Below are positions 1-8,700 of a stretch of DNA of 64,000 nucleotides, one piece after another. The notes below the pieces were generated by a model. It made no database searches and was not told where the DNA came from. It saw nothing but the letters and a program-made list of their open reading frames with translations. Location: the NCBI RefSeq assembly GCF_003984625.1, contig NZ_RWKH01000005.1:1-64000 (forward strand). Direction: 5' to 3'. Source of the DNA: Variovorax sp. DXTD-1. GTDB taxonomy: Bacteria > Pseudomonadota > Gammaproteobacteria > Burkholderiales > Burkholderiaceae_C. A program made the position numbers and the translations under genes. How positions within the stretch are numbered: position 1 is the first letter of the stretch; every line of letters begins with the position of its first letter.

Positions 1-231
1 ATGTGCCATCCCAAGCTGGCCCAAAGTAGACATCATCCACTTAGCGGCATGGCGCGCGAGCGATTGCGAGCTGCAGCGTCATCACATTCAGATGTGACTG
101 CAAAGGACGAGTCGAACGAATCCATCAAGCCGAACCGTCGGGTCAAGCGGCAGGGAATTTGTTGTTAATTGACTGCACATAGGCCTTGCCAGCCCAACTT
201 TCCTTGACCAAATGTAACTCCTGCTTGCAGC
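1..231. other. Left-edge region, no supported gene
   Basis: The frame starting at base 1 stays open to a TAA at 166-168 (55 codons) and could be the last part of a gene entering from the left. Its translation is basic and ends in Gly-Ile-Cys-Cys, and I recognise no family. The rest is a short leader before the restriction-methylation gene, without a clear ribosome binding site. Confidence 0.3.
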
Positions 232-3200
232 ATGGAATGCCCAAGTCTCGGGAGATGGGCTGTGTCCATAGTTCTGTCAGAGAAACGAGGTGCACTAACC
301 GCCAGCCGGGACGTGTCTAGCGTTACCACTTTCATCGAGAAGTGGGGCCCTGGGGGCAAGTCGTACAAACTCGGTGAGCGGGCAGGCGCGCAAGCCCACT
401 TCTACGAGTTATGCGGTGTTCTCGACGTGCCACTGCCGGATGACCCAGAAAGCTACTGCTTCGAAAAAGGGTTCCGCGCTATTGCTACCAGCCGCGGCTT
501 TGCTGATGTGTGGAAACGGGGACACTTTGGCTGGGAGTACAAGGCTCCCAAGGGTGACCTCAACGCGGCGTTGCAGCAGCTCATTCTGTACGCGCTGCCT
601 TTGGAAAACCCGCCCTTATTAATTGTCAGTGACCGGCTGACAATCGAAATCCACACTCATTTCACTGGACATCCCTCAGTGAAAACTGTGATTGGACTTC
701 AGGAACTTCGCGATCCAGTGATTCGTGAACTCCTTCGAAGCGCGTTTACCGACCCCTACCGCTTCAGGCCTGGGACAACGGTACAACAGCTCACGGCAGA
801 TGTTGCCAGTACCTTCGCTCTGATTGCAGATCGACTGCGCGCGCGCGGGGTTGCACCGAGGCGGGCGGCGCATTTCCTAACGCAATGCGTCTTCTGCTTC
901 TTTGCAGACGACGCAGGACTACTACCAGCGGATGTGTTCAAGAGGCTGATCCAGAAGAGGATCGCGCCCAAGGCACTTCGCAGTTCCCTCATCGAGCTGT
1001 TCCAGAAGATGCAAGCGGGCGGTAGCTTTGGTGTTGACGACATTCCATGGTTTAACGGCGGGCTGTTCAAGGAGATCGATGTCCCTGACCTCGTGAAGGA
1101 GGATGTCCACGCCCTTGCAACGGCTGCAAGTGAGAACTGGCGCTTCATAGACGCTGCGATTTTCGGCACGCTGTTCGAGCGCGGCCTCGATCCGTCCAAG
1201 CGGGCTCAACTGGGCGCACACTACACCGATCCGGAGACAATCATGCGGCTCCTGGAGCCCGCAATTCGGCACCCCTTACTCACAGAGTGGGCCGGCACAC
1301 GAGAGCAGATCGCTTCGCTGCTCAGTAAACGCGACTACATGCGCGTCCGCGCCAAAGGCATTTCCAGCAAGTCACCGACCCTCCGCGATAGGTACGCGCG
1401 GCTGCGCACCCAGGCGAATGAGGTCGAGCGGGATGCAAAGGCTATTTTTTCGGGCTTCCTTCATCGCCTTTCTGCATTCAGGGTTCTCGACCCAGCCTGC
1501 GGCAGCGGAAACTTTCTCTACATGGCATTGAAGTGCCTGAAGGACATCGAGCACATCGTCAACATAGAGGGCGAGCAGCTCGGGCTGGAACGCCAGTTGT
1601 CTGTGACAGGGCCGCACAATTTGCTTGGGATCGAGACAAACGAATTTGCTAGCGAGCTGGCAAAGGTCACGGTATGGATTGGGGAGCTGCAGTGGCTGCG
1701 AGAGCACGGCTACACCGTGCACGAGACACCGATCTTGCAGCCTCTCGATCACATTCAAACAAGCGACGCTCTCATCGCGCTGGATGGAAGTGCAGCCATA
1801 TGGCCGGAGGCGACAGTCATCGTCGGAAATCCTCCGTTCCTCGGCACAAAGAGGCAGTGGAAGGAGCTTGGCGTCGAGTACTCAGCGCACCTCCGCGGCA
1901 GATACAGCAAGCGCGTCCCAGCTTTTGCCGACTTGGTCTGCTACTGGTTCAGCAACGCTCATGAAGCCCTGAAATCAGGCCGCGCCGTGGTCGCTGGCCT
2001 GGTAGCCACAAACTCGATCCGCGGCGGTATGAATCGCGCAGTCTTAGATGCCATCGCGAAGGATTGTGAAATCTTCGATGCTTGGGACGAATTGCCGTGG
2101 ATCAATGACGGGGCGGCCGTCAAAGTCTCACTGATCACCTTTGCTCTCAAGGGACACGGCCAGCCGGTGCGGCTGAATAACGTAGCAGTGAGCGCGATCA
2201 ATCCTGATTTAACTGCTGGCAGTGACCTATCTAAAGCCGCTGTCTTGCCGGAGAACGTTGACTGCTGCTTCTACACGACCGTGAAGGGCGGCCCGTTTGA
2301 ATGCGATCCCGTACTCGCTCGGCAATGGCTACAGCAGCCCAATCCGAATGGCTTGTCCAACGCGCAGGTGCTTCGCCGTTGGGCAAATGGCTTGGATATT
2401 GTTCGCCGCCCTGCGGACAACTGGCTGGTCGACTTCGGGTGCAACATGGTCGAAGCAGACGCCCAATTGTTTGCGGCTCCATACCGCCACGTTCGCGAGA
2501 ACGTTCGCCCACTGCGGCTGAAAAGCAACCGTGAGAGCTACCGAAAGTACTGGTGGCTCTTCGCAGAGCCTGTGCCGCGTATGCGCGCCGCTGTGGCCGG
2601 TCTTCGGCGGCAACTTGTGACGGTCGTCGTTGCCAAACACCGCATCTTCACCTGGCTTGATCATCGAATTCTCCCTGACCACGCCTTGGCAGTGGTCGCC
2701 AGAGAAGATGACTACACGTTCGGCGTTCTGCAGTCGCGGTTCCACCGCCTTTGGTCGCTCCGGCTGGGCACGTCACTGGAAGATCGCCCAAGGTATACCC
2801 CGACCACCTGCTTTGAAACATACCCTTTCCCGGGGGGACTCACGCCTGCCGATACGGCAGGTAGAGGCACTGAAACTTGCGAAGGAGTGCTTCTCCCGGC
2901 CGGACTCGATATGGCCACCAAAGCCCGTGCGAGGAGCGTCGCCGTAGCAGCCAATCGCTTGTACGAGTTGCGCGAGCGATGGCTGAATCCGCCGGAGTGG
3001 ACCATTAGCGTTCCTGAAATCGCTCCTGCCGGAATGTCTGCGTCTCCCTATCCAGACAGAATCGTCGTACGCCCCGACATCTCGGATGAGAATTCCAAGG
3101 TTCTAGCCCGCCGGACTATGACCAACCTCTACAACGAGGAACCGGAGTGGCTTCGGACAGCGCATGAGAATCTAGACCGGGCCGTCGCCGCTTGCTATGG

Positions 3201-3354
3201 ATGGGAGTACGAGCCTTCTCTGTCTGACGAACAGGTGCTCGTAGCCCTTTTGCTGGAAAACAAGGCGCGAGCCCCCATGAAACAGCTCGCCTTGGGCGGC
3301 TCCGTCGCCGCCACTGCTAGCACTCACAACTCGACCGCAATGCCGATTAGTTGA
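232..3354 (+). CDS. MmeI-like single-chain type IIG/IIL restriction enzyme and DNA methyltransferase
   Basis: A 1040-residue protein of the size and layout of MmeI-type enzymes, which join an endonuclease, a helical spacer, an N6-adenine methyltransferase and a target-recognition domain. Visible motifs are a PD-ExK-like WEYK at residues 101-104, the SAM-binding LDPACGSGNF near 419 and the catalytic NPPF near 532. The last 300 residues should hold target recognition, and no separate specificity gene is nearby. Family members recognise a short site, methylate one strand and cut at a distance; the site here cannot be read from sequence. The start is uncertain: ATG 232 has no Shine-Dalgarno, GTG 262 follows GGGAG at good spacing, and GTG 313 begins closest to the conserved N-terminus (TTFIEKWG). 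GC content is visibly lower than in the housekeeping genes to the right, suggesting acquisition. Confidence 0.85.
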   Translation: MECPSLGRWAVSIVLSEKRGALTASRDVSSVTTFIEKWGPGGKSYKLGERAGAQAHFYELCGVLDVPLPDDPESYCFEKGFRAIATSRGFADVWKRGHFGWEYKAPKGDLNAALQQLILYALPLENPPLLIVSDRLTIEIHTHFTGHPSVKTVIGLQELRDPVIRELLRSAFTDPYRFRPGTTVQQLTADVASTFALIADRLRARGVAPRRAAHFLTQCVFCFFADDAGLLPADVFKRLIQKRIAPKALRSSLIELFQKMQAGGSFGVDDIPWFNGGLFKEIDVPDLVKEDVHALATAASENWRFIDAAIFGTLFERGLDPSKRAQLGAHYTDPETIMRLLEPAIRHPLLTEWAGTREQIASLLSKRDYMRVRAKGISSKSPTLRDRYARLRTQANEVERDAKAIFSGFLHRLSAFRVLDPACGSGNFLYMALKCLKDIEHIVNIEGEQLGLERQLSVTGPHNLLGIETNEFASELAKVTVWIGELQWLREHGYTVHETPILQPLDHIQTSDALIALDGSAAIWPEATVIVGNPPFLGTKRQWKELGVEYSAHLRGRYSKRVPAFADLVCYWFSNAHEALKSGRAVVAGLVATNSIRGGMNRAVLDAIAKDCEIFDAWDELPWINDGAAVKVSLITFALKGHGQPVRLNNVAVSAINPDLTAGSDLSKAAVLPENVDCCFYTTVKGGPFECDPVLARQWLQQPNPNGLSNAQVLRRWANGLDIVRRPADNWLVDFGCNMVEADAQLFAAPYRHVRENVRPLRLKSNRESYRKYWWLFAEPVPRMRAAVAGLRRQLVTVVVAKHRIFTWLDHRILPDHALAVVAREDDYTFGVLQSRFHRLWSLRLGTSLEDRPRYTPTTCFETYPFPGGLTPADTAGRGTETCEGVLLPAGLDMATKARARSVAVAANRLYELRERWLNPPEWTISVPEIAPAGMSASPYPDRIVVRPDISDENSKVLARRTMTNLYNEEPEWLRTAHENLDRAVAACYGWEYEPSLSDEQVLVALLLENKARAPMKQLALGGSVAATASTHNSTAMPIS

Positions 3355-3570
3355 TTGGCAGTTTTAGGCGTGTTGCATCGTCAGCGGTATGCGTCCGGCA
3401 AATTCATTCTGCGCCAGGATGACGGCGAATTTTGCGCTCGATGCAAATGGATAGGCGCTGGGTTTTGGTCCTCTCAGCGGCTCGCTGCGCTTTTTGCTCA
3501 CCCCGGCCGCAAACCCGGAATCACGCCATAAGAGTCCCACTCACGACGAGCGCAACGACTGGAGCTGACG

Positions 3571-4308
3571 ATGCCCACTGATGAACAGGTCCACGTGCTG
3601 GTTGACCTTGAAAACGTGCAGCCACCTGCGGCTCTTCTGGATGAGCTGGCTCCCGGCTTCGCGGATGCCTGGATCTTTCATGGCCCCCATCAGCAGAAAC
3701 TGAGCCAGACCTTCAAGACTCTGATCGGAGGTCGGGCTACGTTGGTGCCCATCACCCGAACGGGCAACAACGCGCTTGATTTTCATCTCTCGTTCTATCT
3801 TGGGTATGTCGCTGCAAAACATCCCGACGCACGGCTTGTGGTCATCGCCAATGACAAGGGCTACGAGCCCATGATCGAGCACGCCGTGGCGCTCGGTTTT
3901 GAGGTCCGCCGCGAAGGCTACGCCGCCGCGAAGAAGACCGCACCACCACTCAAGAAGGCTGCTACACCTAAGAAGTCGGCTGCTAAGAAGATAGCGGTGC
4001 CGGCGAAGAAGGCGGTTGCGAAGAAAGCAACGAAGCCCAAGAAGAAGCCTGCGGCCACGATGGCCGCACCATCGAAAAAGTTGGTTGCTGCAAAGGACAG
4101 CAGCGTTCCGGCAAGACTGCGCCGTGTTGCGAAGGCATTCGGGAAAATGGGTGCGGAGCGGCCCCAGAAGAAAGCCTCGTTCCTTCGGCATCTCGAAGCC
4201 ATGCTCGGAAAAGATGCATCCGAAGCAACGCTTGCAGAAGCAGTGGCACATCTCAAGAGGTCCAGCATCGTTGCAATTGACGGCGACAAGGTGACATACC
4301 TACCCTGA
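3571..4308 (+). CDS. PIN/NYN-like nuclease-fold protein with a histone H1-like Lys/Ala-rich region
   Basis: This 245-residue protein starts at an ATG preceded by GGAG. Residues 1-105 look like a PIN/NYN ribonuclease fold: an early strand with an acidic pair (VLVDLENV, residues 9-16), a middle DFHLSFYLGY segment and a late strand with VIANDKGY near 95-102. These give the spaced Asp residues expected of a metal-dependent RNase. Residues about 112-170 are Ala, Lys and Pro repeats resembling histone H1 tails, which probably bind nucleic acid non-specifically. A compact C-terminal region (about 180-245) resembles a small helical domain. It lies between a restriction enzyme and antitoxin-like genes, so a role in defence or RNA turnover is possible but only inferred. 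Confidence 0.65.
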   Translation: MPTDEQVHVLVDLENVQPPAALLDELAPGFADAWIFHGPHQQKLSQTFKTLIGGRATLVPITRTGNNALDFHLSFYLGYVAAKHPDARLVVIANDKGYEPMIEHAVALGFEVRREGYAAAKKTAPPLKKAATPKKSAAKKIAVPAKKAVAKKATKPKKKPAATMAAPSKKLVAAKDSSVPARLRRVAKAFGKMGAERPQKKASFLRHLEAMLGKDASEATLAEAVAHLKRSSIVAIDGDKVTYLP

Positions 4309-4378
4309 GGGGTGCCTTCTAGAGAGCTGGCAGCAGCGACATTGATCATCGACAATGCTCCCAAGGAGCATGAAACCT

Positions 4379-4639
4379 ATGATCCACGCACAGATGAACG
4401 GCATCGTCGAACAATCGGACGATGACCTCGCTATTCGCCTGACCGCACCGTTTGCTGAGATGGCCGGCCTCGCTGCTGGTATGCGTATCACCGTTGAAGC
4501 GATCCATGGAGGCGTGATAGTTCGGCGAGTCGATCGTTCGAAGGACTCCCTGGAAGCACTCTTGGCGCGGTTCGATCCTGCCTTGCATGGCGGAGAGGCC
4601 ATGGCGTTCAGTCCTTACGGACGTGAGGTATTTTGGTGA
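4379..4639 (+). CDS. MazE/AbrB-like antitoxin
   Basis: A small protein with the swapped-hairpin AbrB/MazE look: a short N-terminal strand, then LAIRLTAPFAEMAGLAAGMRI and VIVRRVDRS, followed by an acidic/aromatic tail of the kind that wraps a MazF/PemK toxin. ATG 4379 is preferred because AAGGAG lies 10 bases upstream; ATG 4370 is too close to that site. The stop overlaps the next start (GTGA), so the two are translationally coupled. No MazF/PemK-like toxin follows, which is unusual for this family. It may be an orphan DNA-binding antitoxin or autoregulator of the two-gene unit. Confidence 0.65.
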   Translation: MIHAQMNGIVEQSDDDLAIRLTAPFAEMAGLAAGMRITVEAIHGGVIVRRVDRSKDSLEALLARFDPALHGGEAMAFSPYGREVFW

Positions 4640-4845
4640 GCACAACTACGACTCTTGGTCAGCTACCTCGACAGCTTGCGATGGAACAGGCGTTGGCGAA
4701 CACGCGGATCTCAGGTCATGCACCAACACCCGAGTTCATAGCCGATTGCGACGCAGTCATAGAAGGCCGAATGACATACGAGCAGGCCGTTGCCGCCAGC
4801 CTTGAGCGAGCCACCCGCGGAACCGTCGCGGACGATCGTTCGTGA
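4636..4845 (+). CDS. VbhA-like small antitoxin-type protein
   Basis: A 69-residue protein starting at a GTG that overlaps the preceding stop by four bases. The segment LANTRISGHAPTPEF, followed by an EGRMTYEQAVAASLER stretch, resembles VbhA/YhfG-type antitoxins, in which a helix and a G-x-hydrophobic-T-x-E-E turn block a Fic AMP-transferase. VbhA genes normally precede a fic gene, but the next 280 bases hold only repeats and a terminator. Either the Fic partner was lost or this is a solitary regulator. The family call rests on the pattern alone. Confidence 0.5.
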   Translation: MSTTTTLGQLPRQLAMEQALANTRISGHAPTPEFIADCDAVIEGRMTYEQAVAASLERATRGTVADDRS

Positions 4846-5034
4846 GCTGCACGAATTTTTCACTTTTCGTGGCGAGACTGCGGGATTTTTTCAATAATGG
4901 TGGCGCGTTCCGAGAACGTTGCGACACGGAAACTGAAAAACGCGTTTTAAATCAACGCTGCGTTTTTCACTTTTCGTGTCTTCCGACAAGAAGCGGGGCA
5001 GCGACTTGGCTGCCATGAACCGATTCGACAAAAG
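4846..5034. repeat. Noncoding stretch with three copies of a TTTTTCACTTTTCGTG motif
   Basis: The 16-base motif TTTTTCACTTTTCGTG occurs at 4856-4871 and 4963-4978. A third copy lies inverted at 4923-4942. The inverted copy and the right-hand copy (extended to 4961-4980) form 20-base arms with two mismatches around an 18-base AT-rich loop. The arrangement could be a protein-binding site, an old mobile-element end or a plasmid-like iteron cluster. No gene is seen. Confidence 0.6.
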
Positions 5035-5066
5035 AAAAAGCGCCCAGCATTGCTGGGCGCTTTTTT
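5035..5066. terminator. Bidirectional rho-independent terminator
   Basis: AAAAAGCGCCCAGCA at 5035-5049 pairs exactly with 5051-5065, giving a GC-rich stem flanked by A and T runs on both strands. It can end transcription from the antitoxin side (+) and from the autotransporter/OmpA side (-). A weaker CCAGGCT/AGCCTGG hairpin at 5071-5092 lies between it and the OmpA-like stop codon. Confidence 0.9.
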
Positions 5067-5124
5067 AACGCCAGGCTCTACGTGCAGCCTGGAGTTCTTC
5101 GTGGTTTTTACTGAGGACTGGGGA

Positions 5125-5703
5125 CTACTTCCCCTGTGCCTGTCCCAGGATATCCACCACCACGCGGCGGTCCGGCTGCAGGCAGGCCACCAGGCGCGGC
5201 GAGCGCTGCAAGCCCTGGCAGTCGCGCGTCACCGGCTCGCGCTCGCCCATCGAGCGCACCTCCATCGGCGCGCGCACGCCTGCGGCCTTCAGGTAGTCGC
5301 GCACGGTGTTCGCACGCTGCAGCGCCAGCCGGTCGTTGTAGGCCTCATCCCCCAGCCGGTCCGTGTGTCCCGTGATCGTCAGGCTCTGCACCTGCATCTC
5401 CGGGCCCTGCAGCACACGCGCCAGCGCATCCAGTTCGGCGCGGCCTTGCGGCAGCATGTCCGCCGCGCCCGAGCGGTCGAACCGGAACAGCGTGTCCGCG
5501 CTCAGGTTCACCCGCCGCGTCGTCGGCTGCGCCGGAGCCGGGGTGGGTGCGGGCGCCGGCGTCACCACCGGCGTGAGCGCGCAGTTCTGCCCCTGGCACC
5601 AGTTGTAGCGCTCGTCGTGCAGGCTGCCGCAACCGGCCAGGACGAGAGTGGCGAGAGCTGCGGCGCCGAGCGCGAGCCGTGTCGGAGTGTTCTTCGTTTG
5701 CAT
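5125..5703 (-). CDS. OmpA-family lipoprotein, partner of the upstream autotransporter
   Basis: A 192-residue protein. ATG 5703 follows AAGGAA and opens a lipoprotein signal ending LVLAGC, so the mature protein should be lipid-anchored in the outer membrane. After a short Cys-containing segment and a Pro/Ala linker (about residues 47-60) comes an OmpA-like peptidoglycan-binding domain with ITGHTDRLG and the LALQRANTV helix, a variant of the usual NxxLSxxRA. It starts 38 bases after the autotransporter stop, so the two are probably co-transcribed. I infer that it tethers the outer membrane to the cell wall next to the large surface protein or assists its biogenesis. A terminator follows. Confidence 0.85.
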   Translation of the reverse strand: MQTKNTPTRLALGAAALATLVLAGCGSLHDERYNWCQGQNCALTPVVTPAPAPTPAPAQPTTRRVNLSADTLFRFDRSGAADMLPQGRAELDALARVLQGPEMQVQSLTITGHTDRLGDEAYNDRLALQRANTVRDYLKAAGVRAPMEVRSMGEREPVTRDCQGLQRSPRLVACLQPDRRVVVDILGQAQGK

Positions 5704-5741
5704 GTGTTCTTTCCTTGGCGTTGTCTGTTTATCGGCGGCGC

Positions 5742-8700
5742 TCACCACGCCACCCGCACGCCGAGTTGCCCCGAGACGCCCTCGCGGCCCTTGCCGCTGA
5801 GCGAGCGCTGGTACTGCACCCCGCCGTACAGGTAGGCCGCCTTGCCGAGCGGCAGCTGCGCCCCCACGCCCAGCTCGGCCCAGGTCTGCTTGGCCCACTG
5901 CTCGTCCACCGTGGTGTTGCCGATGGTCACGCCCTTGGGGTCCTTGAACTCGTGCAGCACATTGGCCGTCACGTAGAAGGTGTTGGTGCGCGTGAGCTTG
6001 TCGGCGCGCTCGGCCTTGTCGTTCCAGGCCAGGCGTGCGCCCAGGCGCCCGCGCAGGCTCTGGCTGGTGAAGCCGTCCACCGTGGAGATGTTGTCCGCAA
6101 AGCCGCGGTAGCGCGTGAGCTGGTAGCTCAGCTGCGCCTGCGGCTCGATCAGCCACTGGCTGTCGCCGATCTGCCAGGGGCGGCCCACTTCCACGCTCAG
6201 CCCCCCGCCGGTGCCCTTTTGCGTGCCCTCACCGCCGTACTTGTCGGTGTACTTGTTCTGCACCGCATGCAGCTGGCCGACCAGGTCCAGGTAGCTGCCG
6301 TTGTCGGCGTAGCGCGTGTGGTACGCACCCAGGGTGAGCATCTGGCCCTTCATCTTGCCGGTGTCGTAGCCCATGCCCGCGTCGCCGCGGCGGCGGTCGT
6401 TGAAGTGGGTGCTGGTGCGGCCATAGCCCACGCTCAGGCCGGTGTGGCTGCGCGACTTGTCGCCGGCGTCGCCGCTGTAGCGCACGGCCAGGTCCTTGCC
6501 CAGCTGGAAGAACTGCATTTCCTGCTCGAAGCCGAACTGGCGCTTGCCGTCCAGGTCCAGGCGCTGCGCGTGCAGGCGCATCCACGCCTGGTCGGCGGGG
6601 GCCTTGTCGTCGCAGCCGCAGTGGTCCCACTTGAGGGTCTGCTGCTCGCCCACGCGCTGGTGCAGCGTGCCCAAGAGGCCCAGGCCCAGTTCCTGGGTGG
6701 CGACCTGGCCCATCACGTAGCCGGCCACGGCGGGGCGCAGCACTTCGGGGGCCGGGACCGGTGCAGGTGCAGGAGGAGTCGGAATGCCGGGCACAGGAAT
6801 GGGCACCGGCGTGTTGTAGACGCTGCTCAGGTAGAAGCTGTTGGCGTCGCCGTCGGTGCGCCCGCCGCGGTGCAGCCCGTACTCGTAGGCACCGGCCTGC
6901 ACGGGGGCGGCCAGGGTGAAGTTGCCTTCGGAGGAGGTGCCGCTGACCTGGACCACCTGGATGCCGTTGATGGTGGCGGCGCCGGCGCCGCCGGCGTTGG
7001 CCACGAGCACGCGGGTGGTGCCGCTGGTGTTGCCGTTGACCACCAGCTTGTCGGTGGCGCTGGCGTCGTTGCCCAGTGCTGTGTTCAGCCGTACGAGGCC
7101 GTTGGTGCCGGCGTAGTTGCCATTGACGGTGAGCGCGTTGCCGGGCGTGCCGGCGGGGTTGCGCAGGTCAATGAGGCCGGCGTTGTGCACGTCGCCGGTG
7201 ACGGTGAAGGCGGGTTGGCCCATGAAGACGCTGCTGGTGGGCTGGATGAACAGGCCCATCGGCGCGCCGCTGGTGTCCGCGCCTGCGCCGACCACGAGCG
7301 GGGCGCCGGCGAGGGTCAGGCGGGTGTTGTCCAGCGTGATGGTTTCCCAGTTGCGCAGGGTGTCGCCGCCCGCGGTGGCGGTGACGCCCTGCAGAGTCAG
7401 CCGGTCGACCCAGCCGTCGGCGGCCGAGACGTCGTCGCCGCCGTCCAGCACCTGGCTGCCGTTGTAGCCGGGGGCGGACACGAAGGCGGTGTCCGAGCCG
7501 TTCTGGCCGTAGAAGCCGCCCGCGAGGGTGCCGCCGGTCCAGGTGAAGCTGTCATTGCCGTCGGTGGCGCTGGCGACTTTGTCATCGCCGTAGATGTTGC
7601 CGCTGAAGCTGCCGCCGGTGAGCGTGAGGTTGTCGTTGCCCAGGCCCAGGATGGCGTCGCCGGTGACGGTGCCGGCGGTGGTGACGACGGCGTTGCCGCC
7701 GAGCGTGTCGGTGCCGGTTTGGGCGAAGTCGCCGTCGCGGATGGCGATGCCGGAGGCGGCGCCGTTGACGGTAGCGCCCGTGCCGATGTCGATGGTGCCG
7801 CCTGCGGCGGCCGTCGTGTGGATGGCTGCGCCCGCGCCGCTGCCGCCAGTCAGGGTGCCGCCGGTGACGTCGACGTCGTAGGTGCCGCCCCTGGCCGCAA
7901 CGCGCAGGCCATCCCCATTCACGCCGGTGGCCGTCGCGGTACCGGCGCTCATGGTCGCCGCTGCAACTCCCGATCCCGTATTGGTGACGCTGATGGCGCG
8001 GTCGCCCGTCACCGAGCCGCCCTGCATGACCACCGCCGCAGTGCTCGTGCTCGCAAAGTTGGTGATGGCGCTTGCGACCCCAATGGATCCAGAACCACTG
8101 GTGGAGTTGATGGCGCCACCCGTGACTGTCACGGTCGAATTGCCCAACCCGCTCGTAACGGCGCCAAGGCCGTTGCTGAGGCCCGACGTGACAATCTGGC
8201 CATTCGTCATCGTGACGTTGACATCGGACGTATTGGCCTTGTTGGTGATTTGACCGATAAAGCCATTGGCGTTGTCGCCACTCGTTTTGATGCTGCCACC
8301 GCTCATTGACGCGGTCACGGCGCCAAGACCGTCGGTGATGGCACGTGCGCCATCGGCGGCGAGGCCGGTGGTTTCCACGGTCCCGCCCGTCATGGCCAGC
8401 GTGGTCGCCCCGGTGCCGTTGACATTGCTGGTTTTAGCGAAAATGCCATTCGCCGCGTCACCGCTGGTGGAGATGCTGCCGTTCGACAGCGTGGCGGTGG
8501 CCGCGCCCATGCCGGCGTTGGAACTGACGATGCCTGTGGCAGCGGCGCCCGATGTGGTGATCGACCCGCCGCTCATGATCGCCGTCGCCGTCGACGTGCT
8601 GGCAACAGTCCCGATGCTCGCTGAAATACCAACCGCATCTTGGCCAACCGTTGTGATCGTCCCTGAGTTCAGTACCGTTGCATTGCCCGCAGCGCCCTGA

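Noticed and set aside
5679-8309. 876-residue plus-strand open frame opposite the autotransporter
   Set aside because: It is antisense to a protein with barrel and repeat signatures. Its Val/Ala/Gly/His composition is what the reverse complement of GC-rich third positions produces, and no domain is seen.
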